NCBI GenBank assembly: GCA_016839655.1 | Contig: JAEOTW010000123.1 | Coordinates: 1-64,000, forward strand | DNA: 64,000 nucleotides | Direction: 5' to 3' | Source: Promethearchaeota archaeon | GTDB taxonomy: Archaea > Asgardarchaeota > Lokiarchaeia > Sigynarchaeales > SOKP01 | Translations under genes and position numbers: made by a program | Shown: one piece after another, positions 45,758-55,393 of the stretch | How the letters are laid out: every line of letters starts with the position of its first letter | Position numbering within the stretch: position 1 is the first letter of the stretch | Notes under the pieces: model-generated | Seen by the model: the letters and a program-made list of their open reading frames with translations, nothing else | Told to the model about the DNA's origin: nothing | Databases searched by the model: none

Positions 45758-46741
45758 TTGTCTACAATTGCAGAAGACATTCGTAAAAATATGATGCTTC
45801 TTTTAAAAGAGGAAGAAGATAAAACTGATTTAGAAAATCTTGCAGTTTTGTCTCGAGTAGGAATGAAAGTAGCTAGCTCAACTTCTCCAGAATTAGATGC
45901 TGATGCCACCTCTGCATCTAGTACAGCATTAATAGATTTAGGATTAAGATTAAACCAAGCAACCATTCATGGAGCCCTAACTGAAATTATATTGCATAAC
46001 ACATCAGGATATAGCATTTTAATGGCTATTAATGATGAATATATTGTATTTGGGGGATTATCTCAAATTTACAGCATTGGATACTATTTAGGTTATTTAA
46101 GAGAATTGGCAAGGAAACTAAATAGACTAATTTCGGGGGATCAAGTTACTGAGATGATGCTTTCTCTCGAAGAATCTGAAATAGAAAAGATTGAAAAACA
46201 AAAACTAGAAGAAGAAGCTAAACCTATAATAAAACCCACTTTAAAACAGGATAAAGCCGCTTTAGATGACCTGTTAGGATTTTTGGATGAATGGGAAAAA
46301 GGTGATGAGGAGTTCGAAGAACTTGAACCTACAACTGAAAGTGGTATTGTCTCTATTCCTAAATCACTAGGTATGGGACTTGAAAAAGAAGTGAAAGCTG
46401 TCAATGAAACTCAAACTCCTCATGTGGCAGAAAGTATATCCCCAGAAACCCAATTTAAAGTATATGAAGATGAAGTACCCCCAATCCCTCTCGAAGATTA
46501 TACTCCCATGGAAATTGATGACGAAACTATCTCTGAAGAAAAAACCCCAGTTGTAGAAGAACCTGTGTCTGCTGAACAATTGCCTTCACTTGATGAATTA
46601 CCCTCTTTCGAAGATCTAGGACCTCCGGATTTTGAATCTGAAGTTTCCGCTTCTGAATACGATACTGAATTTGTTTTAGAAGAGGAATCAGAAGCGTTAG
46701 GTTCTGTACTTCGTGATCTTGGATGGGAAGAAGAGGATTAA
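45758..46741 (+). CDS. Roadblock/LC7-domain protein with long acidic tail
   Basis: Residues 1-125 form a roadblock-like domain: an N-terminal helix, a strand GMKVASSTS, a helix with TALIDLGLRLNQAT, strands ILHNTSGYSILMAIN and EYIVFGGLS, and a long helix. Residues from about 145 onward are very acidic and Pro/Ser-rich, probably disordered, and end in a short hydrophobic LGSVLRDLGWEEED. Roadblock proteins pair with Rag or MglA-type GTPases, so the Rag-like GTPase at 5563 or the Ras-like GTPases here are possible partners, which is an inference. The start is TTG 45758 with AGGTGG upstream. Confidence 0.82.
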   Translation: MSTIAEDIRKNMMLLLKEEEDKTDLENLAVLSRVGMKVASSTSPELDADATSASSTALIDLGLRLNQATIHGALTEIILHNTSGYSILMAINDEYIVFGGLSQIYSIGYYLGYLRELARKLNRLISGDQVTEMMLSLEESEIEKIEKQKLEEEAKPIIKPTLKQDKAALDDLLGFLDEWEKGDEEFEELEPTTESGIVSIPKSLGMGLEKEVKAVNETQTPHVAESISPETQFKVYEDEVPPIPLEDYTPMEIDDETISEEKTPVVEEPVSAEQLPSLDELPSFEDLGPPDFESEVSASEYDTEFVLEEESEALGSVLRDLGWEEED

Positions 46742-46874
46742 ACTTTAATACTCAAATAGATCTTCAAAATTACTAGTTTATAACTAAATTAATGAATTCT
46801 TTAAACATTTAAATAATATTATCTCTAATCTATATCTAATTTTTAATCTGATATTGTAAGCTCTTAGAATTATT

Positions 46875-48203
46875 ATGACTGAACTTGAGATAGAACAAAG
46901 AGAAAGAGGAAAACTAAAAAAATTTATACTTTTTGGAACCCCTAGACTTGGAACAAATATTCTCTTAACTATTGTAGATTTTGCTTTATTAACTCTTTAT
47001 AGTACTGGGTTTAACTTACCCGCTTGGCAAACCTTCTTAGCTACTAGTTTAGGAAAACTTAGTATCGCTCTTTCGCAATTTCTTTTAGGTTGGTTAAGTG
47101 ATGCAAAATATACTAAATGGGGAAGAAGAAAACCATATTTAATAATATTCAGTCCACTCCTCGCAATTTCATTTATATTCTTACTGATCCCTAATCAGTT
47201 TTTATCAATTTCAAATACTACAGCCTTATTCACGTGGTTACTAGTATGGGATGTACTTTTTCAAGCTAGTTATGGAGTGACAACTGTGCATAATGCATGG
47301 ATGGCAGAACAGTTCCAGGTTGCTGACCGTCCTAAAGCTTCACAGTTCATAAACCTTTTTATTTATCTTGGTGCAGGGATAGGTCAAATTTTCACCTTAT
47401 TAGTGTTGACAGATTTTGCTACTCAAGTAGAATCAAATCCAAGTGTTTTACCTATTGAGTTTTTACTTGGTGTTTTAATATTTGCCTTAATTACAATACC
47501 ATTATTTTATCTAGTGGCTATTTTAATGCCAACAGAACCAGATTACAAAATAGAAACGAGTCTAATTAGTAATTTAAAATCCATTATAAAAAATAAAAAT
47601 TATTTATCTTTCAATTTTATGGAAGGATTTGCGAGTATTGCATGGTCTATTGTAACACCCACAATGCTAGCTTTTTTAAGAACAGTTCTAATCTTTACAG
47701 ATATGGAATATATAATTGGTGGTTCAATCATAATTTTCGGTGTACTCTTTTTCTTATATCTTTGGAGAAAGTTGATAGAAAAGTTAGGCAAAAAAAAGAG
47801 TCTCCTATTTCTTTTTCTCTTCGCGATTATTGTATTACCCTTTACATTAATAAGCTTAATACCAATGGATTCATATCTGATTTATGGAATTATTTTTATA
47901 ATTGGAGTAGTTGCTTCTATTGGTGGTTGGAATTTGTTTCCTTATATAATTTATGCAGATCTCGCAGAAGATGATGAAAAATCTACTGGAGAATTAAAAG
48001 CAGGTTTGTATCGTGGATTTTCTAGCATTATACTCAACATTTTTCAAGCAATAGGCTTAGGGTTTTCAGCAATTGTGAGCTTTCTTATAGGAGATTACTT
48101 ATTCTTTATTTGGTGGGGCCCTATTTGCTCCTTGATATTAATCGGAGCATACTTCTATTCCAGAAGGTTTGTTAAAGTTGATTTTGAATGGGAAAAAAAA
48201 TAA
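46875..48203 (+). CDS. MFS transporter of the GPH/MelB sugar-symporter type
   Basis: The 442-residue polytopic protein has twelve hydrophobic helices. The loop after helix 2 reads WLSDAKYTKWGRRKPYL, matching the GxxxDxxxxxxGRRxP signature of the glycoside-pentoside-hexuronide symporters. The YGVTTVHNAWMAEQF and YADLAEDDEKSTGELKAGLYRG segments also occur in this family. It probably imports a sugar or glycoside with a cation. It is monocistronic, with the convergent cold-shock gene downstream. Confidence 0.9.
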   Translation: MTELEIEQRERGKLKKFILFGTPRLGTNILLTIVDFALLTLYSTGFNLPAWQTFLATSLGKLSIALSQFLLGWLSDAKYTKWGRRKPYLIIFSPLLAISFIFLLIPNQFLSISNTTALFTWLLVWDVLFQASYGVTTVHNAWMAEQFQVADRPKASQFINLFIYLGAGIGQIFTLLVLTDFATQVESNPSVLPIEFLLGVLIFALITIPLFYLVAILMPTEPDYKIETSLISNLKSIIKNKNYLSFNFMEGFASIAWSIVTPTMLAFLRTVLIFTDMEYIIGGSIIIFGVLFFLYLWRKLIEKLGKKKSLLFLFLFAIIVLPFTLISLIPMDSYLIYGIIFIIGVVASIGGWNLFPYIIYADLAEDDEKSTGELKAGLYRGFSSIILNIFQAIGLGFSAIVSFLIGDYLFFIWWGPICSLILIGAYFYSRRFVKVDFEWEKK

Positions 48204-48278
48204 GAATTCAATTGATATATTAGACTAATTATAAAATAAAAAGAGATAAAAAAATAAACGGTATACACACTTCTAATT

Positions 48279-48521
48279 TTAATATCTTCTATCTTTTGAT
48301 ACAATCTTCACATTTAAAGCTTCAGGGCCTTTACCATCATTTGAGTTTTTGATTTCAAACTCAACTTCATCTCCCATATCCAGTTTTCTAAAGCCAGACA
48401 TGTCAATATTTGAAAAATGAACAAAAACATCTTCTTGATCCGCAACGCTTATGAATCCAAAACCTTTTTTCGCATCAAACCACTTGACGAACCCTTTTTC
48501 CATTTTCTTATTTTTAGCCAT
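48279..48521 (-). CDS. Cold-shock domain protein
   Basis: This 80-residue protein with a single cold-shock domain has both nucleic-acid-binding motifs, RNP1 KGFGFI (19-24) and RNP2 DVFVHF, within the standard beta-barrel. CspA-like proteins bind single-stranded RNA/DNA and act as RNA chaperones. They are common in bacteria and in some archaea, including Asgard and mesophilic lineages. The first ATG (48521) gives a short basic leader; Met7 is an alternative start. It is transcribed alone. Confidence 0.95.
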   Translation of the reverse strand: MAKNKKMEKGFVKWFDAKKGFGFISVADQEDVFVHFSNIDMSGFRKLDMGDEVEFEIKNSNDGKGPEALNVKIVSKDRRY

Positions 48522-48696
48522 ATATAACTCTCTTGTTTTTAATTAAAAAATAAATACAACTCAAATACTCTTGTTCTGTTGACAGTAATATTTATTAGAA
48601 TATATAAAAAAATCAATTTTTATTTTAAAATTTTTTTAAAGATACTTTCTTCTTGGATAAAATCAATAAATAATAGTTTACTTAATTTATGTAAGT

Positions 48697-50055
48697 ATGA
48701 TTTTCGATAAAGTTTTAGAAATTTATCAAAAATACTATATTTGTGTTCATTGTCTTGGTAGAATGTTTTCTCTCTTAGGTACTAATACAACAAACTCAGA
48801 AAGAGGTAATTCTTTATTATTATCTATAACTATGGAAAATCATAGGAATTATCTGTCTGGAAATAAAGATAATCAAAATAAATCAATAGATAATTTAAAG
48901 TTATTAGCTAATAATGCAAATTTTATTCCTGCTCAAAAAGTTTTAGAAAATGAAGGCTTATCAGATGTGAAGAACAATTCAAATCAGACTTGTTATTTAT
49001 GTCATAATCTTTTTTCTAATATTGAAAACTATATACATAAAACAATCCAATTAATTGAAAAAATTGAATTTGAAAGCTTTTTAATTGGTTCAAAACCAGA
49101 TTCTCAAATAGTTAACCAGGAAGATAAATTCAAATCAGAATTCAATCTTTTAGAAGCAGAATCATTTAAAAGCCATTTTAATCGAGTTTTAGGAAAAGCG
49201 TTAACAAAGGTGTTTAATAAAAATTCAGAGTTTTCTAATCCCGATGTATTATTAGTATACTCATTCATTTATAACGAATATTCAATTGAATTAATATTAA
49301 AATCTATCTTTATTTATGGGAGATATAATAAATTAATAAGAGGAATTCCCCAAACACACTGGTTTTGTAAAAAATGTATGGGGGAAGGGTGTAAAATTTG
49401 TAATTATACCGGTAAACAATATTTGATTAGTGTAGAGGATTTAATTAGTCCAGAATTCATAAATGAATCAAAAGCGACAGATTCAAAGTTCCATGGTGCT
49501 GGAAGAGAAGATATTGATGTAAGAATGTTAGGCTCTGGTAGGCCCTTCATTCTTGAATTGAGAAATCCTAAAATAAGAAAATTAAACTTGGATTCAATAC
49601 AAACAAAGGTTAACAAAAAAAATAAAAAAAAGGTAAGAATCTATGGATTAAAATATAGTAATAAGAAAGAAGTAATCAGGCTCAAAACAGATGCTAAAGA
49701 TACAAAAAAAAAATATAAAGCTATTGTTAAATCCGAAAGTAAAGTAAATAAAGAAGAATTTAACCAGAAAGTAATTCTACTGAAAAAAATATTTGAAAAT
49801 AAAGAAATCAACCAAAGAACTCCCCATAGAGTCTCCCATCGGCGAAGTGATAGAGTAAGAGAAAAAGTAATATACCATATTGAAGGAAAATTAATAAAAC
49901 CCAATTTATATGAGTTCGTAATAGAAACTCAAGGTGGAACCTATATTAAAGAACTTATCAATGGTGATGAGGGTCGTACCTTACCTTCATTTTCTGAAGT
50001 CTTTGAAACACCCCTTAATTGTGTAGAATTGGATGTTTTAGAAATTTCAATCTAA
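48697..50055 (+). CDS. pus10: tRNA pseudouridine synthase Pus10
   Basis: This 452-residue enzyme makes pseudouridine at positions 54/55 of tRNA. It has an N-terminal THUMP-related, zinc-binding region (CVHCLGRM and CYLC pairs), a CKKCMGEGCKICNYTG segment and a catalytic Asp in GREDIDVRMLGSGRPF. The end block TQGGTYIKELINGDEGRTLP fits too. It opens a conserved archaeal information cluster, with eL21, rpoF, DUF655, ksgA and hemK2 downstream in the same direction. Confidence 0.95.
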   Translation: MIFDKVLEIYQKYYICVHCLGRMFSLLGTNTTNSERGNSLLLSITMENHRNYLSGNKDNQNKSIDNLKLLANNANFIPAQKVLENEGLSDVKNNSNQTCYLCHNLFSNIENYIHKTIQLIEKIEFESFLIGSKPDSQIVNQEDKFKSEFNLLEAESFKSHFNRVLGKALTKVFNKNSEFSNPDVLLVYSFIYNEYSIELILKSIFIYGRYNKLIRGIPQTHWFCKKCMGEGCKICNYTGKQYLISVEDLISPEFINESKATDSKFHGAGREDIDVRMLGSGRPFILELRNPKIRKLNLDSIQTKVNKKNKKKVRIYGLKYSNKKEVIRLKTDAKDTKKKYKAIVKSESKVNKEEFNQKVILLKKIFENKEINQRTPHRVSHRRSDRVREKVIYHIEGKLIKPNLYEFVIETQGGTYIKELINGDEGRTLPSFSEVFETPLNCVELDVLEISI

Positions 50056-50156
50056 TATTGATTTTAATTAAACAAATTTGGTCAAAATCAAAAAATAAAT
50101 AAGCTATAATGAATAATTCTACTAAATCAATTTATTACTTTTATAATAATCTAAAA

Positions 50157-50160
50157 GGTG
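50157..50160 (+). promoter_or_regulatory. GGTG ribosome-binding site for eL21 with ATA start
   Basis: GGTG lies 7 bases upstream of ATA 50168, the only plausible initiation codon near the expected eL21 N-terminus. The arrangement equals that of the XPD-like gene at 28142. Confidence 0.5.
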
Positions 50161-50167
50161 TATCGCA

Positions 50168-50476
50168 ATAGTAAAACACCGTGGATATCGCAAAAAAACA
50201 AGGCATAAGCACAGAAAAAAAGTTCGTAATAGAGGTTTAGGATCTGTAGAAAAATACTTAATAGATTATAATATTGAAGATAAAGTAGATATAATTACAG
50301 ATTCTTCTCAACATAAACGAGGAATGCCCCATTCTAGATATCATGGACGTACTGGAACAATAATTGGTCAACGAGGACGCTGTTATTTAGTCAAAGTGAA
50401 ATTAGGAAATTCTAAAAAAACATTAATAATTGGGAAGGAGCATCTTAGATTAAATTCTGTCTCTGTAAAAGAATAA
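50168..50476 (+). CDS. rpl21e: Ribosomal protein eL21 with probable ATA start
   Basis: The frame from 50168 to TAA 50474-50476 encodes about 102 residues of eL21. It begins (M)VKHRGYRKKTRHKHRKKVR and has HKRGMPHSRYHGRTGTIIGQRG and LIIGKEHLR. Conservation runs right up to the first codon. No ATG, GTG or TTG lies between the previous gene and that point in this frame, so ATA at 50168 behind GGTG is the best start. A GTG at 50159 is out of frame. The protein is a basic 50S subunit component. rpoF follows after 22 bases. Confidence 0.9.
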   Translation: MVKHRGYRKKTRHKHRKKVRNRGLGSVEKYLIDYNIEDKVDIITDSSQHKRGMPHSRYHGRTGTIIGQRGRCYLVKVKLGNSKKTLIIGKEHLRLNSVSVKE

Positions 50477-50498
50477 TTTAACTACGTAGTGATTTAGA

Positions 50499-50864
50499 AT
50501 GTCAGGCCGAAAAAAAGAAGAAAGGAGTGTTTCTATCCCTGAAGTGAAAGAGATTATGGAAAACTTAAAAGATCAATTATTAGAAATTGATGCCGATGAA
50601 GGAATGTCTCATTTTCAAGAAATTACCTATAATTATGTGAATAAATTTGCTAAATATGATGTGAAAACAGCAAAAAAAGTAAAGAAATTATTAATTGATA
50701 AGTATGAGATTGAAGAGATTTACGCAATTAACATTATTAATATTGATCCAAAAACGATATTGGAGCTTCGACCTATATTAGAAAAAAGTTTTACTGGTAA
50801 AACATTAACAGATGATCAATTAGAAGTTATAATTGAAGAAATGGAAGAGCTTAAATCAGCTTAA
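50499..50864 (+). CDS. rpoF: RNA polymerase subunit Rpo4 (RpoF)
   Basis: This 121-residue archaeal/eukaryotic Rpb4 homologue forms the stalk of RNA polymerase with Rpo7. The sequence is largely helical and charged. The start SGRKKEERSVSIPEVKEIM and the HRDC-like end (IDPKTILELRPILEKSFTGKTLTDDQLEVII) are typical. Position between eL21 and DUF655 is the standard archaeal order, supporting the call despite low intrinsic conservation. A GTGA ribosome-binding site precedes the ATG. Confidence 0.9.
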   Translation: MSGRKKEERSVSIPEVKEIMENLKDQLLEIDADEGMSHFQEITYNYVNKFAKYDVKTAKKVKKLLIDKYEIEEIYAINIINIDPKTILELRPILEKSFTGKTLTDDQLEVIIEEMEELKSA

Positions 50865-51019
50865 TTATAAAATTTTGATTCTTATTTAGAAAATTCAAAT
50901 AAAATTTATAAGTCTGTTTTGTTTTAAATTCAATGAGCAATCCCATCTAATTATGTAGTTCATTATAATTAAAAAACTTGAAATGGTAATCGGAAAAGTT
51001 AAAAATAAAATAGTTAGTA

Positions 51020-51664
51020 ATGATGGAAAGAAGAGAGCGTTACAGAGGCCCTCCACGCAGAAGAGATTATCGTGGTGGACCAAAGAAGAAGAAACAATTT
51101 ATAAAGAAATTTCGGGAAATCATTATCTTAGATCTATTAATGCATGGTCATCCCGAAGAAGATAAACCTAGTTGGGCCAAAACACCAGTAGCTCAAGTTC
51201 TTACCTTTCCTGATTTCGTCCTGTATGAGGTTAAGGTTAATAAAAATTCCGATGTTGTAGTTCAAGAACAGAAAACCTATGAAGAATTTTTAAATGAAGA
51301 AAAGTTAAAAGAAGTTTTAAAGAAAATAGACCATAATGAATTAACTAGTACTTCAAAAGCATTAATCTTACCAATTCTTGAAAAAGAGGTATTAAAATAT
51401 GAAGAGGAATTTATCAATTTCTTTAATAACTCTACTTCAATTACTCCTAGAATGCATGCCTTAAAATTATTACCTGGAATTGGTCAAAAACATATGTGGG
51501 AGATACTTGAGGCTAGGGAGAGACAAAAATTTGGAACATTTCAAGATATTGCGGATAGAACAAGTATTTCTAATCCAGCTAAATTGATTGCACAGAGAAT
51601 AATAAAAGAACTTCAAAGAGATGTAAAATATTACCTCTTTAGCAAGACTCAAAAATACGAATGA
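51020..51664 (+). CDS. DUF655 family RNA/DNA-binding protein
   Basis: This 214-residue protein of the archaeal DUF655 family has a basic Arg/Lys/Gly-rich start, an S1/OB-like beta region and a C-terminal helix-hairpin-helix motif (LKLLPGIGQKHMWEILEAR). The family is conserved in archaea beside ksgA; a role in ribosome maturation is often suspected from that context. The stop overlaps the ksgA ATG by four bases (ATGA), implying translational coupling. Confidence 0.88.
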   Translation: MMERRERYRGPPRRRDYRGGPKKKKQFIKKFREIIILDLLMHGHPEEDKPSWAKTPVAQVLTFPDFVLYEVKVNKNSDVVVQEQKTYEEFLNEEKLKEVLKKIDHNELTSTSKALILPILEKEVLKYEEEFINFFNNSTSITPRMHALKLLPGIGQKHMWEILEARERQKFGTFQDIADRTSISNPAKLIAQRIIKELQRDVKYYLFSKTQKYE

Positions 51665-52506
51665 ACCAAATGAATATTAGAGAAACACAACTCATTTTAA
51701 AACAACTGAGAATAAAACCTAACAAAAATTTAGGTCAGAATTTCATAATTGACAAAAATATTACAAAAAAAATTATTAATTTTTCTAATGCATCTCAGCA
51801 TGACGTTGTTTTAGAAATTGGTCCTGGATTGGGAAGTCTAACTCAAGAATTAGTATATTTAGTAAAAAAAATATATGCTGTTGAAATTGATCAGCACTTA
51901 TATACATACTTAAAAAATGAATTCTCCATATATGATAATATAGAAATTATTCATGGAGATATTCTCAAAATTGATCTCCCTAAACATAATAAAGTAATCT
52001 CTAATATTCCTTATACAATTACAGGCCCTTTATTAGAAAAAATATTTTTTAGGTTAAATTCACCTATAGGAGTATTAACTATTGAAAAAAGTATTGCAGA
52101 TCGATTATCTTTAACTACAAATTATAAAAAATTCTCTCGAATTAGTATTAGTGTGAATGCTTTTATGAAACCTATTATGAAATCAACTATTCTAAGAAAA
52201 AGCTTTTGGCCTATTCCAAAAATCGATATATCACTCATAAAACTTATTCCTAAAGAAAATCTTAATCCTTTCTTCTTAGAGAATGAAGCAATTGAATTTT
52301 TTTTGAAATTTATAGCAGGAATAATGCCCTATAAGAATAGAAATATTGCTAATGCAATCGAGTTATTTTATAAAAATCAAATAGATCTTCGTTATTCTAA
52401 AGAAGATATTCTCTCGATTTTACAGATGAATAATTATGAAAATAAAAAAGTATTCACCTTTGAAATTGATGACTATATTGAAATTTGTAAATCGTTTTAT
52501 TCATAG
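51661..52506 (+). CDS. ksgA: 16S rRNA dimethyladenosine transferase KsgA/Dim1
   Basis: This 281-residue Rossmann-fold methyltransferase dimethylates two adenines near the 3' end of 16S rRNA. Motif I reads VLEIGPGLGSLTQEL, acidic motif II VEID, and the catalytic NxPY motif is SNIPYTITGPLL. The NLGQNFIIDKNI N-terminus is family-typical. It is translationally coupled to DUF655 and immediately followed by hemK2. Confidence 0.95.
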   Translation: MNQMNIRETQLILKQLRIKPNKNLGQNFIIDKNITKKIINFSNASQHDVVLEIGPGLGSLTQELVYLVKKIYAVEIDQHLYTYLKNEFSIYDNIEIIHGDILKIDLPKHNKVISNIPYTITGPLLEKIFFRLNSPIGVLTIEKSIADRLSLTTNYKKFSRISISVNAFMKPIMKSTILRKSFWPIPKIDISLIKLIPKENLNPFFLENEAIEFFLKFIAGIMPYKNRNIANAIELFYKNQIDLRYSKEDILSILQMNNYENKKVFTFEIDDYIEICKSFYS

Positions 52507-52531
52507 AAACAAATTAAAATCAGATTATAAT

Positions 52532-53209
52532 ATGCCAGCGTTTCCAGATCCAATTATTAATTGTGATTATAAAAATGTTTATGCTCCCTCTGATGACACA
52601 TATCTAATATTAGATTATTTCAAATCTCATATTAATTCTATATATTTTGATGAGATAAAAATAACTGAGATTGGAAACATCCTTGATTTAGGTACCGGGA
52701 CAGGGATAATTGCTATTTTCTTTCAATTAATTAAAAAAAAATTCCAAAATTTTAATCCAAAAATTTATGCTTCTGACATATTAGAAGAATCAATAAAATG
52801 TGCAGAATTAAACCAGAGTGAAAATGGAATTAACCATGAAATAAATTTTATAAATTCAAACTTGTTTAATTCCTTTCCAAATCACTTAAAATCATCATTT
52901 AATATTATTGTTTTCAACCCACCTTATTTACCTTCCTCTCGATTGATAAAAGAAGAAGAGAAAGAAGTTATTGATCTTAGTTGGGATGGAGGGAATGAAG
53001 GCTATGAAATCCTAATAAATTTTCTCAAGAGTGCTGTTCCATATTTAAATTTAAAGAATGAACACTATATTTATTGTATCACTTCTAGTAGGACAAATTT
53101 AAAATCACTAACTAGAGAAATTATTAAACTAGGTTATGAAAATGAAATTGTTGAGGAAAAACACATCTTCTTTGAAGATCTTTATTTAAATAGACTTATA
53201 CATATTTAA
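52532..53209 (+). CDS. HemK2/N6AMT1-like release factor glutamine methyltransferase
   Basis: The gene encodes a 225-residue class I methyltransferase with the SAM motif LDLGTGTGIIAIFF and the NPPY motif VFNPPYLP. The arrangement and length fit archaeal/eukaryotic HemK2 (Mtq2), which methylates the GGQ glutamine of aRF1. I chose ATG 52532 (residues PAFPDPIINCDYKNVYAPSDD follow), since the frame opening at 52436 would overlap ksgA by 70 bases. The stop lies two bases from that of the convergent nurA gene. Confidence 0.9.
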   Translation: MPAFPDPIINCDYKNVYAPSDDTYLILDYFKSHINSIYFDEIKITEIGNILDLGTGTGIIAIFFQLIKKKFQNFNPKIYASDILEESIKCAELNQSENGINHEINFINSNLFNSFPNHLKSSFNIIVFNPPYLPSSRLIKEEEKEVIDLSWDGGNEGYEILINFLKSAVPYLNLKNEHYIYCITSSRTNLKSLTREIIKLGYENEIVEEKHIFFEDLYLNRLIHI

Positions 53210-53211
53210 CA

Positions 53212-54492
53212 CTAAAATGGTCTACGATTTCTTCTCTTTTCTAATAGGGAAATACCATGTGTATTAAGAGTTCTTGTTAAATTGTTGAGCAATATATCTA
53301 CTTCTGTTGGTTTAAAAACAGCTCTTCTATGTGCTTCAATTTGAGGGATTGGTAAACCATAATTTTCATTTAAACTCGATATTGGCAATAAGATAGATGT
53401 TATTAAATCTGCTTTCTCCGAAGCCTTTTTAAATGAGTGTTTCTCCTCCATAAAAAACTCAATTCTGCAAGGAGTATCATATCGAACAGTTTTTAGATAG
53501 AAGGCATAAAAAGAGAGAGGAAAGTAATAAGGAATTTCCTTTTTAATTCCTGTATCTCTTATTTTATCAATTTCTCTTTTGCAATTGAATATACATGTTC
53601 TCTCAGATTTTTTCATCAATCTGTTAAATAAATCTATATCTGAAAAATACTCCATGACTTTTCGATAATCCGCTTTAATAAAATCAGTTAATCTTGCATG
53701 GTTAGGTTTTAATAATTGAATAGAATCTCTTAATAAATGACATAAAGCAGAAGTTCTCGTATCCTTGATCGAGCCAATTAACAATATCCCCTTTTCTTTG
53801 CAATTCAAATATAACTTATGATATTCTTTCAATAATCTATCATACTTCTTAGAGGTTTCAAGGTCTTTAGAAAATACTAAATTGATAGGCATGATAACAA
53901 TCGATCCATCAATTATTATCATATCAATATTCGAAGAGCTTTCAATCATATTATTTAATAGGCTGATTTCCATGAATGTCATATCAATAGAGATATTATT
54001 ATCAACCAAGGTTTCATCTCGATTAATTAAATTGCCTTGCACTAAATAATTATTAAAACCACTAAGATCGGGATAATATGCAATATGTGCAATATGGTTT
54101 TCTTTAAAATAATATTTTACTGCAATAGCTTTTAAAAATGAGAAATCTACATTCACATATTTTTTAGTTACAGAACTTCCATCAACACTTACTACATTTA
54201 ATCCCCTAATATTTGCAGATTGAACAGTTTTTATCAAAGAATTTTCTTTAATATAGAATTTTGGAAAGTCAATAAATTGAGAAAAATCCAAATCATTGAT
54301 ATTTTTAAGAAGTATATTGACAAAGGAATTTTTTATTTCTTCAAGTGCTAAATATTCTTTTGCGATTATTTTAAGGTAGTCATGTAGAATTTGCTCTTTT
54401 GTTAATCCAACATTTTTAATAATTTCATTATTATACATGGTACTTTTAAAATTAGTATTATCAGAATTAACGTATTTATCCCGAATTGTCAT
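53212..54492 (-). CDS. nurA: NurA-domain 5'-3' nuclease
   Basis: The 426-residue protein has NurA hallmarks: an early VVSVDGSSV (metal Asp near 104), a second IIIDGS block, and the C-terminal ENYGLPIPQIEAHRRA signature. NurA works with HerA helicase and Mre11-Rad50 in end resection; herA is not in this window. The N-terminal extension is about 70 residues longer than compact archaeal versions. It is convergent with hemK2, with only two bases between the stops. Confidence 0.9.
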   Translation of the reverse strand: MTIRDKYVNSDNTNFKSTMYNNEIIKNVGLTKEQILHDYLKIIAKEYLALEEIKNSFVNILLKNINDLDFSQFIDFPKFYIKENSLIKTVQSANIRGLNVVSVDGSSVTKKYVNVDFSFLKAIAVKYYFKENHIAHIAYYPDLSGFNNYLVQGNLINRDETLVDNNISIDMTFMEISLLNNMIESSSNIDMIIIDGSIVIMPINLVFSKDLETSKKYDRLLKEYHKLYLNCKEKGILLIGSIKDTRTSALCHLLRDSIQLLKPNHARLTDFIKADYRKVMEYFSDIDLFNRLMKKSERTCIFNCKREIDKIRDTGIKKEIPYYFPLSFYAFYLKTVRYDTPCRIEFFMEEKHSFKKASEKADLITSILLPISSLNENYGLPIPQIEAHRRAVFKPTEVDILLNNLTRTLNTHGISLLEKRRNRRPF

Positions 54493-54586
54493 TAAAAGTA
54501 CAAATAATAATATTAATATTAATAATAATGAGATCTTTAATTTTTTGATTTTTTAGCAAGAAGGAAGGAAAACAAAATAACGAATA

Positions 54587-55228
54587 ATGACTATACAGTT
54601 AGGAGAAAACCCATGGATTTTAATCGGATTAATGCTTTTTGAAATATTTTTTGTTATATTACCAGCATTATTATTTAGTAATTTGAATAGGAAGTCATTT
54701 ATGGAGGAAATAAACGAGATGGGTTTCCAAAAAAATGATAATTTGTTGATAAAAATGATCTCTGGATTAAGTTTTGGGATATTTTTTTTCTTCTCTAGTA
54801 GTTTTATTATCTTTTTCTTTAAAGATCTTATCATACTACCTTTATTTGGTAATGAATTTGTTGAACTGGCTCAAGAGAGTGCCATTAGTACAGCTCCTAT
54901 ACAACCTAATGCTATTCAATTAATTCTCATAATAATTTTACAAGCAGTCATAACTGGACCATGTGAAGAAGCCTTTTTTCGAGGATTTCTTATTAAGAAG
55001 ATTAACATAAAATTAAAACAAATTTACTCAATTCTTATATCCTCTATTTTTTTTACTTTATATCATATACCCCCATTTCTAGTTCCAGTTCCAACAATTA
55101 TCACTTTTTTTGGCTATTATTTTACATTCGGACTTTTTTTATCTTTTATTTTTACATATTTCAATTATTCAATAATTCCATGCTCCATTGCTCATTCATT
55201 TTTTAATATCTTATTGATACTAATATAA
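54587..55228 (+). CDS. CPBP-family intramembrane metalloprotease
   Basis: This 213-residue membrane protein is of the Abi/CAAX protease family. All three active motifs are present: EEAFFRG (motif 1, E-E-x3-R), an H in FTLYHIPP and an H-x3-N in AHSFFNIL near the C-terminus. Five to six helices are predicted. Such proteases process prenylated or other membrane proteins in eukaryotes; the archaeal target is unknown. It is divergent from nurA. It contrasts with the degenerate CPBP-like protein at 43756. Confidence 0.88.
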   Translation: MTIQLGENPWILIGLMLFEIFFVILPALLFSNLNRKSFMEEINEMGFQKNDNLLIKMISGLSFGIFFFFSSSFIIFFFKDLIILPLFGNEFVELAQESAISTAPIQPNAIQLILIIILQAVITGPCEEAFFRGFLIKKINIKLKQIYSILISSIFFTLYHIPPFLVPVPTIITFFGYYFTFGLFLSFIFTYFNYSIIPCSIAHSFFNILLILI

Positions 55229-55393
55229 CTTCTGCCTTAATACGAAATTATTACTTTTAAATTAGACAAAAATTAATTAATATTAGGTATATTAATATTA
55301 TAAATTAAAATTTAATCTGTCTTTATACTAAGGTTTAACCAATCCATACCTCTATTAAAGAGAACCCCAAAAATATTAAAATTATCGATTAGA

